Positions 41,925 through 51,147 of a stretch of 64,000 nt of DNA are shown in pieces (positions within the stretch are counted from its first letter, which is position 1; the number at the start of each line of letters is the position of its first letter). The notes under the pieces were generated by a model that was not told the origin of the DNA, made no database searches, and saw only the letters and a list, made by a program, of their open reading frames with translations. The stretch is from contig VGSF01000001.1 in the NCBI GenBank assembly GCA_016875165.1, positions 1 to 64,000 on the forward strand, given 5' to 3'. Origin of the DNA: Deltaproteobacteria bacterium. GTDB lineage: Bacteria; Desulfobacterota; SM23-61. Position numbers and translations under genes: made by a program.

Positions 41925-42289
41925 TTTATTTTCCTCTTCATCTTGGGAATAGCCTCTTCAATGCTCTTCCAATCCTTATCTGTTTCTATGCCGCACTCCT
42001 GGGCTCTTCTCATAAAAGACGCGACACTCTTGGGATTTTTCTGGAAGGTTTCCAAAAACTCGGTTGGAATTTTTCCCGCATGACTAAAAAGCTCATATTT
42101 ATCTATGCCCAAAGCTTCCGCCATTCTTTCGATAATGGATTCCGATGGCGGGGGCTCCTTTTCATTTTCGATACGGCTGAGGTAGGCAGGGGACAATCCC
42201 ACCTTGCGGGCAAATTCCCGCAGGCTGCTGTATTCTTGGTGATTGATTCTAAGCTCCCGGATGAGCTGGCCGAAGGTTTTTTCTTTCAT
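41921..42289 (-). CDS. XRE-family repressor
   Basis: The 122-residue protein has an N-terminal HTH: FGQLIRELRINHQEYSSLREFARKVGLSPAYLSRIENEKEPPPSESIIERMAEALGI. Residues 70-122 are helical and probably contact the ImmA-like peptidase encoded by the overlapping next gene. It likely represses its own operon. Confidence 0.88.
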   Translation of the reverse strand: MKEKTFGQLIRELRINHQEYSSLREFARKVGLSPAYLSRIENEKEPPPSESIIERMAEALGIDKYELFSHAGKIPTEFLETFQKNPKSVASFMRRAQECGIETDKDWKSIEEAIPKMKRKIK

Positions 42290-42379
42290 GCTTGTTTAGC
42301 GTAATGCAACACGAAACACTTGTCAAGAAAAAAATGAAGAGCTCCGAAAAATTCGGGGGTGGCAGGAAGAAGCTCCTAC

Positions 42380-42408
42380 TTGACTTTTGTAGGTTGTGGA
42401 ATAAGATA
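42380..42408 (+). promoter_or_regulatory. Candidate promoter of the histidine kinase gene
   Basis: TTGACT at 42380-42385 and AAGATA at 42403-42408 are 17 bases apart, about 85 bases before the kinase ATG. Confidence 0.4.
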
Positions 42409-42491
42409 GAGCTATCATTACAGGCATTTCCCCCAACCGGGTTAATAGAGTCCCTTCATAAAGGGCAGAAATATTTAGGAAGAGGGGAGGA

Positions 42492-43622
42492 ATGATTATG
42501 CCGGAGATTCTCAAAAGCAGTCAGCGCCTTCTCAATTCGATCCCAGCGACATTCCTGCTCACCGATGTCCACTCCCAAATTCTTTACGCCAACCGCAGAG
42601 CGGAGTCCTTTTTCGGCTATGCGCCCGGTGAAATGGAAGGGAAACGGCTGAGAATTCTGTTCCTGGAAGAAGATCATATCTATTTTCTGCCCAACATAAT
42701 CTTTCTCACTCGATACAAGAAGGGTTTTGACGGCGAAGCTCTTTTAAGGCAGAAGGGCGGGAAGAAAATCTTCGTTCAATTGTTTACTTCTGCTTTTAAA
42801 GAGAGGGGAGAAGTTTTTTTATCTTTTTCCTTCCAGGAGATTCAGCGGCTGAAGAAGGTGGAAAGGGAGAAGCTGGAAGCAGAACGGTGGGCGGGGTTGG
42901 GTAGAATGATGGGAGAGATTGCCCATCAATTTCGCAACCCGATTGCCTCGATAGGGGGATATTCCCAGCGTCTTTTGAAAATTGCGCCTTCCTCCCTCCA
43001 AAGCCAGTCTTACGTTAACCAGATTCTTAAGGAGACAGGGAGGCTGGAGACGATTCTGCAAAGGGTGGAGGAATATGTCCGCATTCCCCGGCCTGTATAT
43101 AAAAGAGAGAACATTCAGGAAGCGGTGGAAGCGGTTCTGCGAAATTTTGCCAAAGAAACGAAGGAACAGGGAATTGTCATACATTTAAACACTGATGAGT
43201 TCGCCGGGAATGGGCAATTATTTTTTGACCGGGATTTGATGGCCAGCATTCTTGCCCATATTTTGCAGAATAGCCTATGGGCCATCACCCTGAATCCGAA
43301 AAGGAAGAAAAAGGAATTTATAGAAGTGGCTCTTTGGGACGACGGGGAGAATATAGAGGTGTCGGTTTCTGACCGCGGGCAGGGAATTCCCTTGAAAAAC
43401 CTGAACCTGATCTTCGATCCTTTTTTTTCCACCTGTCCCGATAGGGTGGGGTTGGGGTTGACCTTTGTGCGGAGGGCGGTGGAGGAGCAAGGAGGAAAAA
43501 TCCGGGTGAAAAGCCGGCCGGGGAGAGGGACAAAGGTTATCCTTCATTTTCCAAAAGATCGGCGGCGAAAAATCAGGCGCGAGTGGATTTCCCCGGAAGT
43601 CATGGGCCGAGAAAATTATTAA
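42492..43622 (+). CDS. Soluble PAS-domain sensor histidine kinase
   Basis: The 376-residue protein has a PAS domain (residues 8-115, with FLLTDVHSQILYANRRAESFFGYAPGEMEGKRL), a HisKA segment with H-box GEIAHQFRNPIASIGGYSQRL near residues 140-160, and an HATPase_c domain with VSDRGQGIPLKNLNLIFDPFFSTCPDRVGLGLTFVRRAVEEQGG near residues 290-335. There is no transmembrane segment, so it senses a cytosolic signal. No response regulator is next to it. GGGGAGG precedes the ATG. Confidence 0.9.
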   Translation: MIMPEILKSSQRLLNSIPATFLLTDVHSQILYANRRAESFFGYAPGEMEGKRLRILFLEEDHIYFLPNIIFLTRYKKGFDGEALLRQKGGKKIFVQLFTSAFKERGEVFLSFSFQEIQRLKKVEREKLEAERWAGLGRMMGEIAHQFRNPIASIGGYSQRLLKIAPSSLQSQSYVNQILKETGRLETILQRVEEYVRIPRPVYKRENIQEAVEAVLRNFAKETKEQGIVIHLNTDEFAGNGQLFFDRDLMASILAHILQNSLWAITLNPKRKKKEFIEVALWDDGENIEVSVSDRGQGIPLKNLNLIFDPFFSTCPDRVGLGLTFVRRAVEEQGGKIRVKSRPGRGTKVILHFPKDRRRKIRREWISPEVMGRENY

Positions 43623-44180
43623 ACCCTGATAACCTTCGCGTCCTGCCAAGCCGCAAAAGTATCCGCATATCTGTTGGCAGCCGCATTCCTTAATTCAATT
43701 ATATAGGGAGCTTCTTGCAAAAATCCGTAATTTACCCTTCGACAGGCTCAGGGTGAACGGGCTTAGGTTGAAATTATTTAGTTTTTCCGTTCGTGGTGAG
43801 CTTGTCGAACCACAAAAAAATACTTTTGCAAGAGGCTCATAGGAATTTCCTTTTTGGACACGGATGTCCACAGATTATCAGGATAAACTAAAAAGAAAAT
43901 AATTATCTGCGGTTATCTGCGTAAATCTGCGTCCTATTAAATTTACCCCTCTTGGTCAACCCAATGTGAAAAAAACAACCCCCTCCTGTCGTCCTTATGG
44001 CGGGATTTCAGAAAATTCACTTCCCTCTTGACCTTTCCATCCTAAACCTTTATATGATATATATCATTGGGGTTGGGGAGAAAGGTCTATATTTTGAAAT
44101 CTCTAAATTTTCTGGCGCTTTTTCCCTCGGGGGGGCAATTCCCCAACTGATTTTTATTACGACGGAGGTTTGGAGTTCTG
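43623..44180. other. Intergenic region with 133-bp repeat
   Basis: It contains the 133-bp element at 43707-43839 and a short dispersed repeat (about 43855-43935) with ATCTGCG motifs. The rest is the leader of the activase gene. I see no gene. Confidence 0.6.
43707..43839. repeat. 133-bp element, left inverted copy
   Basis: Its ends, GGAGCTTCTTGCAAAA and CTTTTGCAAGAGGCTCA, are inverted repeats. It contains CCCTTCGACAGGCTCAGGG and TCGTGGTGAGCTTGTCGAA. It is the reverse complement of 48734-48866 with two mismatches in 133 bases. Confidence 0.85.
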
Positions 44181-47100
44181 ATGAATAAAGAAGGGCTTCA
44201 TTTAGGATTGGACGTTGGATCGGTTAGCGCGAACACCGTCCTGGTTAATGATGGAAAAAACGTAATTGAAGAACACTACACCCGCATCAAAGGGCAGCCA
44301 TTGGAAACGGTCCTGGCCATCCTAACGGAGATCCTCTCCCGAATCCCCGCGGAACGGATTCAGAGTGTATCGGTCACCGGGACTGCGGGCAAACTCATTG
44401 CCGAGCTTCTTAAGGCCGAGTTTGTCAACGAAATCATAGCCCAGAGCAAGTCCACGACTTATTTCTATCCTCAAGTAAAAACCATCATCGAGATGGGCGG
44501 AGAAGATTCCAAGCTTATCCTCGTGGAAAGCGATCCCCAAAACGGCGAATATAAAATCCTGGATTTTTCCATGAATACCATCTGTGCGGCCGGAACTGGC
44601 TCCTTCCTGGATCAACAGGCCAACCGTCTGCTTCTGACCATAGAAGAATTCAGCAACCTGGCCCTGAAATCCAAAACCCCTCCGCGCATTGCCGGCAGGT
44701 GTAGCGTCTTTGCCAAAACCGACATGATCCATCTGCAGCAGGGGGCCACTTCGGATTACGACATCGTCGCCGGCCTTTGTTATGCCCTGGCCCGAAATTT
44801 CAGGTCGAACATCGGCAAGGGAAAGACTTTTAGCCGGCCCATCTCTTTTCAGGGAGGCGTGGCGGCCAATGCCGGCATGCGCCAGGCCTTTTTCGACGTC
44901 CTGGAATTAAGGGAAGGCGAGTTCATCATCCCCAAATATTCTGCTTCCATGGGAGCGATCGGCGCGGCTTTTCTCACTATGGAAAGCCCGGATAAATGGA
45001 AAAAATTCGCAGGGCTGGACCGTCTTAGGGAATATGTCAGCCGTATGGTCGCGCCGGACGTTACTCTGGAACCTCTTTCCCTGTCAGACCGCCATCAGCA
45101 AGAAATCACCTGGCAGCCTCTTAAGGGGACATTCGCAGATAAGAAAATCAAGGCTTACTTAGGCATCGACGTGGGTTCCATCTCCACGAACGTAGTGGTC
45201 CTGGATGAAAACAAAAAAGTTCTTTCCAAGCGTTACCTGATGACCGCTGGCCGGCCCATAGAAGCCATCCGCCAGGGCTTGCAAGAGGTTGGTGATGAAG
45301 TCGGCCACTTAGTGGAGATCAAAGGGGTATGCACCACAGGTTCTGGCCGATACCTCACCGGCGACTTCGTGGGCGCGGACGTCATCCGCAATGAAATTAC
45401 CGCTCAGGCCACGGCTGCGGCCCATATTGACCCGAACGTAGATACCATCTTCGAGATCGGCGGCCAGGACTCCAAGTACATCTCCTTAGAACGAGGAGCC
45501 ATCGTGGACTTTGAGATGAATAAAGTCTGCGCTGCCGGGACCGGCTCGTTTCTGGAGGAGCAGGCTGAAAAATTAGGGCTTTCCATCAAAGAAGAGTTCG
45601 GCACATTAGCCCTGAGATCCCCATCTCCGATCTCCCTGGGAGAGCGCTGCACGGTCTTCATGGAATCAGACCTCGTCCACCATCAGCAAAAGGGGGCCAA
45701 GCGCGATGACCTGGTAGCGGGCCTCTCCTATTCAATTGTCCTCAATTATCTGAACAAGGTAGTGGGGGACAAGCGGGTGGGCAATAACATTTTCTTTCAG
45801 GGCGGGACAGCCTTCAACAAAGGCGTGGTAGCCGCTTTTGAAAAGGTGACCGGCAAAAAAATTACCGTGCCTGAACACAACGAGGTGACCGGGGCCATTG
45901 GCTGCGCCCTATTGGCCATGGAAGAAAATAAATCTGGCAAGTCCAACTTTAAAGGATGGGACTTAAGCAGTCGGCCCTATGAGCTTACCTCTTTTGAGTG
46001 TAAGGAATGCCCCAACCATTGCGAGATCCGTAAAGTAACGGTCCAGGGCGAAAAACCCCTGTTCTATGGCAGCCGCTGCGAAAAATACGACGTGGACCGG
46101 ACGCGCAAACGGCCGGATGACCTGCCCGACCTCTTTGCCGAACGCGAAGAGGCTTTGATGGCCTCTTATGTGGAGGAGAAACCTCCAGCCGAGGATGCGC
46201 CGGCCATCGGAATTCCCCGCCTGCTATACCTCCAGGAGATCATGCCCTTCTGGAAAACGTTCTTCTCTTCCCTGGGATTTCGCCTGGTCTTCTCGGAAAG
46301 AACTAACAAGCGGCTCATTCATAAAGGGGTGGAGAAGGTCGTGGCCGAAACCTGTTTCCCCATCAAGGTCGCTCATGGCCATCTTCTGGACCTGATCGAT
46401 AAGGGCGTGGAAACCATCTTCTTGCCCAGCATCATCAACATGCCCTTAAGCCATCCTTCCCTGGATCGGTCTTTTGCCTGTCCCTACGTTCAGGCCTTCC
46501 CCTACGCTGTTCAATCGGCCATCGATTTCAAATCCCAGGGAGTGAAACTACTAAGCCCAGTTATCCACTTCGGCTGGGAGCGGAAGAACCTGGAACGGGC
46601 CCTGGTGAAGATGTGCCGGAACCTGGGTAAAGACGCCGATGACGTCCGGGAGGCGATTGAGAAAGCGCAGATTGCCCAGGCCAGCTTTAATGCTTCTCTG
46701 AAGCGCCGGGGAAAAGAAATCCTGCAGAGCCTGAAGGAAGGAGACCGGGCCATGGTCATAATCAGCCGGCCTTATAACGGCTGCGACCCGGGAATGAACT
46801 TAGGGCTCCCGCAAAAGCTCCGGGACCTCGGGGTCGTCGCCATCCCTATGGATCTCCTTCCCCTGGATGATGTGGACCTGCTGGAAGACTGGCAGGACAT
46901 GTACTGGAAATACGGGCAGAAGATCTACAGCGCGGCCCACCTTGTGCATAGCAACCCCCGACTCCACGCCATATACCTCACCAACTTCGCCTGTGGTCCG
47001 GACTCTTTCATCCTCCATTTTTTCAAAGAAAAAATGCGGGGCAAACCCTACCTGCAGATCGAGGTGGATGAGCACAGCGCAGACGTAGGGGCCATCACCC

Positions 47101-48437
47101 GCCTGGAGGCTTTCCTGGACAGCCTGAAGAATGTTCAGGATGGCCGGATGAAAGAAGAGCGCAAACCGAAGACTATCGTCATGACCAAGGATGCCGATCA
47201 TCGCAAGGTGTACGTCCCCTACATGGCCGAACAAGCGCTCGCCTTGGTGGGAGCTTTCCAGGCCTGCGGCATCGATGCTGACCTCACTCCCGTGCCTAAC
47301 CAGGAGACGATCTCCTGGGGCCGGAAATATACTTCCGGAAAAGAATGTTACCCCTGCATCTTGACCACGGGCGATATGGTGCGGGTAATCAAGAGTCCGG
47401 ACTTTGACCGCAATAAGGTGGCCTTTTTTATGCCCTCTGGAAATGGCCCGTGCCGTTTCGGACAATACCACCGCCTCCACCGCCTGATCCTCGACGACCT
47501 GGGATATCCTGATGTGCCCATCTATTCCCCCACCCAGGACGAACATTTGTACAAGGACCTGGGCATGCTGGGCAAGAATTTCACCCGCCTGGCCTGGCAG
47601 GGGATGGTAGCCATGGATCTTCTGGACAAGAAGCTTCGGGAAACCCGTCCCTATGAGGTCCATGCCGGTGATACAGATAAAGTATTCCGCCAGTCATTGA
47701 AAAAGGCCTACGAAATAATTCGGGACAGCAAGGATGACCCGAGAACCTGCCTGGATGGTCTGATCCATGCCCTTAAAGAAGCCAGGAGAAATTTCGACAG
47801 GATTGAACAGATCAACCCGGGATCAAAGCCGCGGATTGGCATCGTCGGAGAAATCTACATCCGCTCCAACGCCTTCAGCAACGAATTCATCGTCCTGGAA
47901 TTGGAAAAACTTGGCGCTGAAGTCTGGCTGCCTCCGATTTCCGAATGGTTTCTCTATCTTAATTTTACTTCCCAAAGGTACAGCCTGAGGAACAAACGTT
48001 ACGGCACTTTCTGGCGCACCTACATTACCGAGCTGGTGCAAAAGCGCGACGAGCATAAGTTAGACCACGTCTTTGACGGAAGCCTGATCAACCATCCCGA
48101 ACCATCCATTCCGGAAACCCTGCGAGAGGCCAAAACTTATCTGGATGACTCGTTTGAGGGGGAAGCCGTTCTATCCGTAGGTAAATGCGGTGATTATGTG
48201 AAGAAAGGCGTTTCTGGCCTGGTCAATGTAATGCCTTTTACCTGCATGCCCGGAACCATCGTAGGCGCGGTGATGAAACGATACCGCGAAGGCCACAAGG
48301 ACATTCCCTTCTTGAACATGGCTTACGATGGACAGGAGGAAACCAATACCCTCACCCGGCTGGAGGCTTTCATGCACCAGGCCAGGCAGTTCCAGCGGCA
48401 GTGGTTGGGGGCCGAAAAAAATTCCCGGAAGTCCTGA
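44181..48437 (+). CDS. Acyl-CoA dehydratase activase fusion (BcrAD/BadFG-HgdC and HgdB-like)
   Basis: The 1418-residue protein has two tandem ASKHA ATPase domains: GLDVGSVSANTVL at residue 9 with NTICAAGTGSFLDQQ near residue 132, and YLGIDVGSISTNVVVL near residue 325 with KVCAAGTGSFLEEQ near residue 449. A DUF2229 middle region follows (FSERTNKRLIHKGVEKVVAETCFPIKVAHGH). The C-terminal third contains Cys motifs such as GKECYPCILTTGD and GPCRFGQYHR. It would use ATP to inject an electron into a 2-hydroxyacyl-CoA dehydratase or benzoyl-CoA reductase-like [4Fe-4S] enzyme. The partner dehydratase genes are not next to it. Confidence 0.9.
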   Translation: MNKEGLHLGLDVGSVSANTVLVNDGKNVIEEHYTRIKGQPLETVLAILTEILSRIPAERIQSVSVTGTAGKLIAELLKAEFVNEIIAQSKSTTYFYPQVKTIIEMGGEDSKLILVESDPQNGEYKILDFSMNTICAAGTGSFLDQQANRLLLTIEEFSNLALKSKTPPRIAGRCSVFAKTDMIHLQQGATSDYDIVAGLCYALARNFRSNIGKGKTFSRPISFQGGVAANAGMRQAFFDVLELREGEFIIPKYSASMGAIGAAFLTMESPDKWKKFAGLDRLREYVSRMVAPDVTLEPLSLSDRHQQEITWQPLKGTFADKKIKAYLGIDVGSISTNVVVLDENKKVLSKRYLMTAGRPIEAIRQGLQEVGDEVGHLVEIKGVCTTGSGRYLTGDFVGADVIRNEITAQATAAAHIDPNVDTIFEIGGQDSKYISLERGAIVDFEMNKVCAAGTGSFLEEQAEKLGLSIKEEFGTLALRSPSPISLGERCTVFMESDLVHHQQKGAKRDDLVAGLSYSIVLNYLNKVVGDKRVGNNIFFQGGTAFNKGVVAAFEKVTGKKITVPEHNEVTGAIGCALLAMEENKSGKSNFKGWDLSSRPYELTSFECKECPNHCEIRKVTVQGEKPLFYGSRCEKYDVDRTRKRPDDLPDLFAEREEALMASYVEEKPPAEDAPAIGIPRLLYLQEIMPFWKTFFSSLGFRLVFSERTNKRLIHKGVEKVVAETCFPIKVAHGHLLDLIDKGVETIFLPSIINMPLSHPSLDRSFACPYVQAFPYAVQSAIDFKSQGVKLLSPVIHFGWERKNLERALVKMCRNLGKDADDVREAIEKAQIAQASFNASLKRRGKEILQSLKEGDRAMVIISRPYNGCDPGMNLGLPQKLRDLGVVAIPMDLLPLDDVDLLEDWQDMYWKYGQKIYSAAHLVHSNPRLHAIYLTNFACGPDSFILHFFKEKMRGKPYLQIEVDEHSADVGAITRLEAFLDSLKNVQDGRMKEERKPKTIVMTKDADHRKVYVPYMAEQALALVGAFQACGIDADLTPVPNQETISWGRKYTSGKECYPCILTTGDMVRVIKSPDFDRNKVAFFMPSGNGPCRFGQYHRLHRLILDDLGYPDVPIYSPTQDEHLYKDLGMLGKNFTRLAWQGMVAMDLLDKKLRETRPYEVHAGDTDKVFRQSLKKAYEIIRDSKDDPRTCLDGLIHALKEARRNFDRIEQINPGSKPRIGIVGEIYIRSNAFSNEFIVLELEKLGAEVWLPPISEWFLYLNFTSQRYSLRNKRYGTFWRTYITELVQKRDEHKLDHVFDGSLINHPEPSIPETLREAKTYLDDSFEGEAVLSVGKCGDYVKKGVSGLVNVMPFTCMPGTIVGAVMKRYREGHKDIPFLNMAYDGQEETNTLTRLEAFMHQARQFQRQWLGAEKNSRKS

Positions 48438-48965
48438 AAAAATTATTGTAACAATTTAGCGTTTTGAAAAGGCCTTCCCAGAAATCCCTCCCCACCTCCC
48501 CTGCCTACCGCAGGCAGGCTTTTCCAAAGGGAGGAGAGGTTTTTTATTGGAATTCGATAAAAGATTCAGCCTTTCCCCCTTTGAAAAAGGGAAGCTGTGA
48601 AAAAATCGAAGAAAAGAAGATTATTTCGAAAGATTTATCAATAATTTCAACCCCCCAATCTCCGAAAATTGAATTTTTTCACAGCTTCAGGGGGATGCAG
48701 GGGGATTTGACAGCTTTTCAAATGGCTAAACTGTGAGCCTCTTGCAAAAGTATTTTTTTGTGGTTCGACAAGCTCACCACGAACGGAAAAACTAAATAAT
48801 TTCAACCTAAGTCCGTTCACCCTGAGCCTGTCGAAGGGTAAATTACGGACTTTTGCAAGAAGCTCCTGTTACAAATTATTAAAGTTGTCAGCGATCAGCT
48901 CTCAGCAAAACAATTAATTTGAAACATTCATCTCCCTTAAGGGGAGAGGGTCGGGGTGAGGGTGA
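48438..48965. other. Intergenic region with repeats
   Basis: It holds a CCTCCCC-type hairpin repeat near 48485-48545 and the 133-bp repeat at 48734-48866. No gene is supported. Confidence 0.6.
48734..48866. repeat. 133-bp element, right inverted copy
   Basis: This is the reverse complement of the element at 43707-43839 with only two base differences. With that copy it brackets the 4.3-kb activase gene in inverted orientation. Confidence 0.85.
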
Positions 48966-49712
48966 ATGCTGAATGCTTCTTGGCCAACAAAGCGAAGAGT
49001 TGCTCTCTCTCTTTTTCTAACCTGGATTTTTCTCTTTCTGCCGGCCTACCAGTCTTTTTCTTCGGAAGATCCTGGCCTTATCGCGGCGCGCAAAAGAATG
49101 GTCGATCGCGACCTCAAGGGCCGGGACATCACTGACTCGCAGGTCCTGGAAATCATGGGCCGGGTGCCCCGCCATCTCTTTGTCGATAAATCTTCGCGGA
49201 GCAAGGCCTATGCCGACCATCCCCTGCCCATCGGCGAGGGCCAGACGATCTCCCAGCCTTATATCGTGGCCTTGATGACCCAGATCCTTAAGGTTAAGCC
49301 CGGGGAGAAGGTCCTGGAGATCGGCACGGGTTCAGGATACCAGGCAGCCGTTCTGGCGGAGATCACCGATCAAGTTTACACCATGGAGATCCGGGAAGGG
49401 CTAACCAAAATAGCGGCGAAACGCCTTAAAGAATTGGGGTATGAAAAGGTTCAGGTGAAATACGGAGATGGTTATTTTGGGTGGGAAGAGCATGCTCCTT
49501 TCGATGCCGTCATGGTTACCTGTGCAGCCAACCATATCCCTCCCCCCCTGGTCAAACAACTAAAAGAAGGCGGGCGGCTGATCATTCCCCTGGGGAGCAC
49601 AACCTATTTTCAAACCCTCACCCTTCTCACCAAAAAAAATGGGAAGACCCATGTCCAGCACCTGTTGGGAGTCTCTTTCGTCCCCATGACCGGGGAAGCG
49701 CAGAAAAGATAA
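48966..49712 (+). CDS. pcm: Protein-L-isoaspartate O-methyltransferase-like, with signal peptide
   Basis: The 248-residue protein has a hydrophobic N-terminal signal ([23 protein letters not shown]), then the PCMT domain: [22 protein letters not shown] near residues 83-104, [16 protein letters not shown] near residues 118-133 (SAM site) and [12 protein letters not shown] near residues 178-189. PIMT repairs isoaspartyl residues in aged proteins. Most bacterial forms are cytosolic, so this one may work in the periplasm. It is a single gene, ATG at 48966. Confidence 0.88.
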   Translation: MLNASWPTKRRVALSLFLTWIFLFLPAYQSFSSEDPGLIAARKRMVDRDLKGRDITDSQVLEIMGRVPRHLFVDKSSRSKAYADHPLPIGEGQTISQPYIVALMTQILKVKPGEKVLEIGTGSGYQAAVLAEITDQVYTMEIREGLTKIAAKRLKELGYEKVQVKYGDGYFGWEEHAPFDAVMVTCAANHIPPPLVKQLKEGGRLIIPLGSTTYFQTLTLLTKKNGKTHVQHLLGVSFVPMTGEAQKR

Positions 49713-49925
49713 AACCCATCTTTTCATATTCCTTGATCATGAGGTCCATAATTGGGAGACGAGGCAGTCCACTGTAACCGGCAGAGCGCCCGCTCTAACG
49801 ATGGTGAGAGTTTTTCCTTTGAAGCATGGGGGCTCATAAAACTGGTTCATCCTCGGCGCCTGTAGAAATTGGAACCCCTGATCCTATTTATCTGGTAATG
49901 TCCTCAAGATGCTCCTTTACGGCTA
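49713..49925. other. Intergenic region
   Basis: No gene or clear RNA feature was seen in this short stretch between two converging units. Confidence 0.4.
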
Positions 49926-50294
49926 TCACAAATTGTGCCGCTTCTCCAAGATCTCTCCTGCCTTGTCTCGCGAAATCGTTTCGACTGTTTTGTAATCCAA
50001 TACCTGCCGCAACTCAAAGGCTTTGTGCAAGTTTCTTGAAAGCTCCTTCGGGAAAATACCTTTCATTACAAACTCGGTATCAAAGAGGCTGATGGTTCCA
50101 GTGTGTTTGGATGGGACTTTCCCAATCTTCTGCAGGAGAGCGATTACGGCATAGAACATGGCGTAATAGGCCCGGTTTATAACGCTTTGCGGGCTTCGCT
50201 CTCCGTCCAACAGAAATTTTCCGTCATCAAGAGCTGTCTGCGCTTGTTCAAGACGGTATTTTATCAAAGTAGAAATGTCTTCCTGTTTCTTCAT
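49926..50294 (-). CDS. HEPN-domain toxin-like protein
   Basis: The 122-residue protein has the HEPN helices: LIKYRLEQAQTALDDGKFLLDGERSPQSVINRAYYAMFYAVIALL, and a C-terminal LSRNLHKAFELRQVLDYKTVETISRDKAGEIL. HEPN-MNT pairs are type VII-like systems in which the nucleotidyltransferase modifies the HEPN toxin. The ATG at 50294 overlaps the MNT stop. The MNT gene lies upstream on the same strand. Together they form a likely toxin-antitoxin locus beside the defence island. Confidence 0.88.
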   Translation of the reverse strand: MKKQEDISTLIKYRLEQAQTALDDGKFLLDGERSPQSVINRAYYAMFYAVIALLQKIGKVPSKHTGTISLFDTEFVMKGIFPKELSRNLHKAFELRQVLDYKTVETISRDKAGEILEKRHNL

Positions 50295-50611
50295 ACTGCA
50301 ACCCCTTCCATTTCTGCCGCCTGCACGAGGAGGGAGGACCGTTCCGGACTGTTTTTCCACTCTTCCCTTGTGAAAACCACTGGCACTACTACGATGCCGT
50401 ACTCAAACCCTGCCTCCCAGGCATAGTCACTGACATAATCAATATCCTTTTCTTCAACCGGCTCATTCAGAATGACTGCGATATCCATATCCGAGTACTG
50501 ATCGGCGTCGCCCCTTGCTCGAGATCCGAATAAGATCATTTTATAGATGCTTACGCGCTGGGAAAGCAAGCGTTTGAATTTGTCGAGAATTTCTTTTTCA
50601 GTATCTGTCAT
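50291..50611 (-). CDS. MNT-type minimal nucleotidyltransferase antitoxin
   Basis: The 106-residue protein carries the Pol-beta nucleotidyltransferase motif GSRARGDADQYSDMDIAVIL near residues 29-48. It would transfer AMP to the HEPN partner and thereby neutralise it. The start ATG at 50611 follows GGAAGGAGAAG; an upstream ATG at 50674 is poorer. It overlaps the HEPN gene by four bases (ATGA). Confidence 0.88.
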   Translation of the reverse strand: MTDTEKEILDKFKRLLSQRVSIYKMILFGSRARGDADQYSDMDIAVILNEPVEEKDIDYVSDYAWEAGFEYGIVVVPVVFTREEWKNSPERSSLLVQAAEMEGVAV

Positions 50612-50674
50612 GCTACTTCTCCTTCCGTTCTTTTCCCCCCACTTTTTCCCTTTTCGCTTCAACTTCGGCCGCAA

Positions 50675-51005
50675 ATTGGATGTTGGCCTTCACGCCTTAA
50701 AATACAGGTTGACCAGCCACTTTCACATGGACAACGGCAAACACCCTATCCACTTGGGGGGATACTTGAGGGGTAGTGGCACCCCCCAAGTCGGCTAAAA
50801 AATTTGGCCTGGTTCGAGCGATTCTTTCAACTCAACCCCGTCGTTTTCAGGTGGGATTTCCTTCCTCCGCCATTCCGGCGAAAGCCGGAATCCAGTCTTT
50901 CAGAATAGTTTCACCCCGTCTGGACCCCGGTCTCCACTGGAGTGACGATTTCTTATGCCTTCATCACGCCATACTTCTTCATGAATACCCACCCTTCGTG
51001 GTTCT
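50675..51005. other. Intergenic region with repeat fragments
   Basis: CCATTCCGGCGAAAGCCGGAAT at about 50868 is a small hairpin of the MITE type. No gene is supported; the open stretches are short. Confidence 0.4.
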
Positions 51006-51145
51006 TCAAGCTCCATCTTCATCCTCAATGTCGCTCGCCCCCATGCGGTATTTGATGTCGTAATTGATGATGAAGTCCAGCTCTTCATCGGTAAAATCTT
51101 TTGTTATCTCCTCAATTGACAATTGAAGACGTGACCCCGGAGGTT
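51006..51145 (-). pseudogene. C-terminal remnant of an N-6 DNA methylase-like protein
   Basis: On the minus strand, directly after the SNF2 stop, one frame reads IEEITKDFTDEELDFIINYDIKYRMGASDIEDEDGA and ends with TGA at 51006. The DEELDFIINYDIKYRMG ending is typical of type IIG/Eco57I-like modification enzymes. No start or catalytic region remains. It is a relic of a methylase that once ended here. Confidence 0.5.
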
Positions 51146-51147
51146 AG

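Noticed and set aside
46800-47663. 287-residue minus-strand frame inside the activase gene
   Set aside because: It is antisense to a well supported gene and has no recognisable domain.
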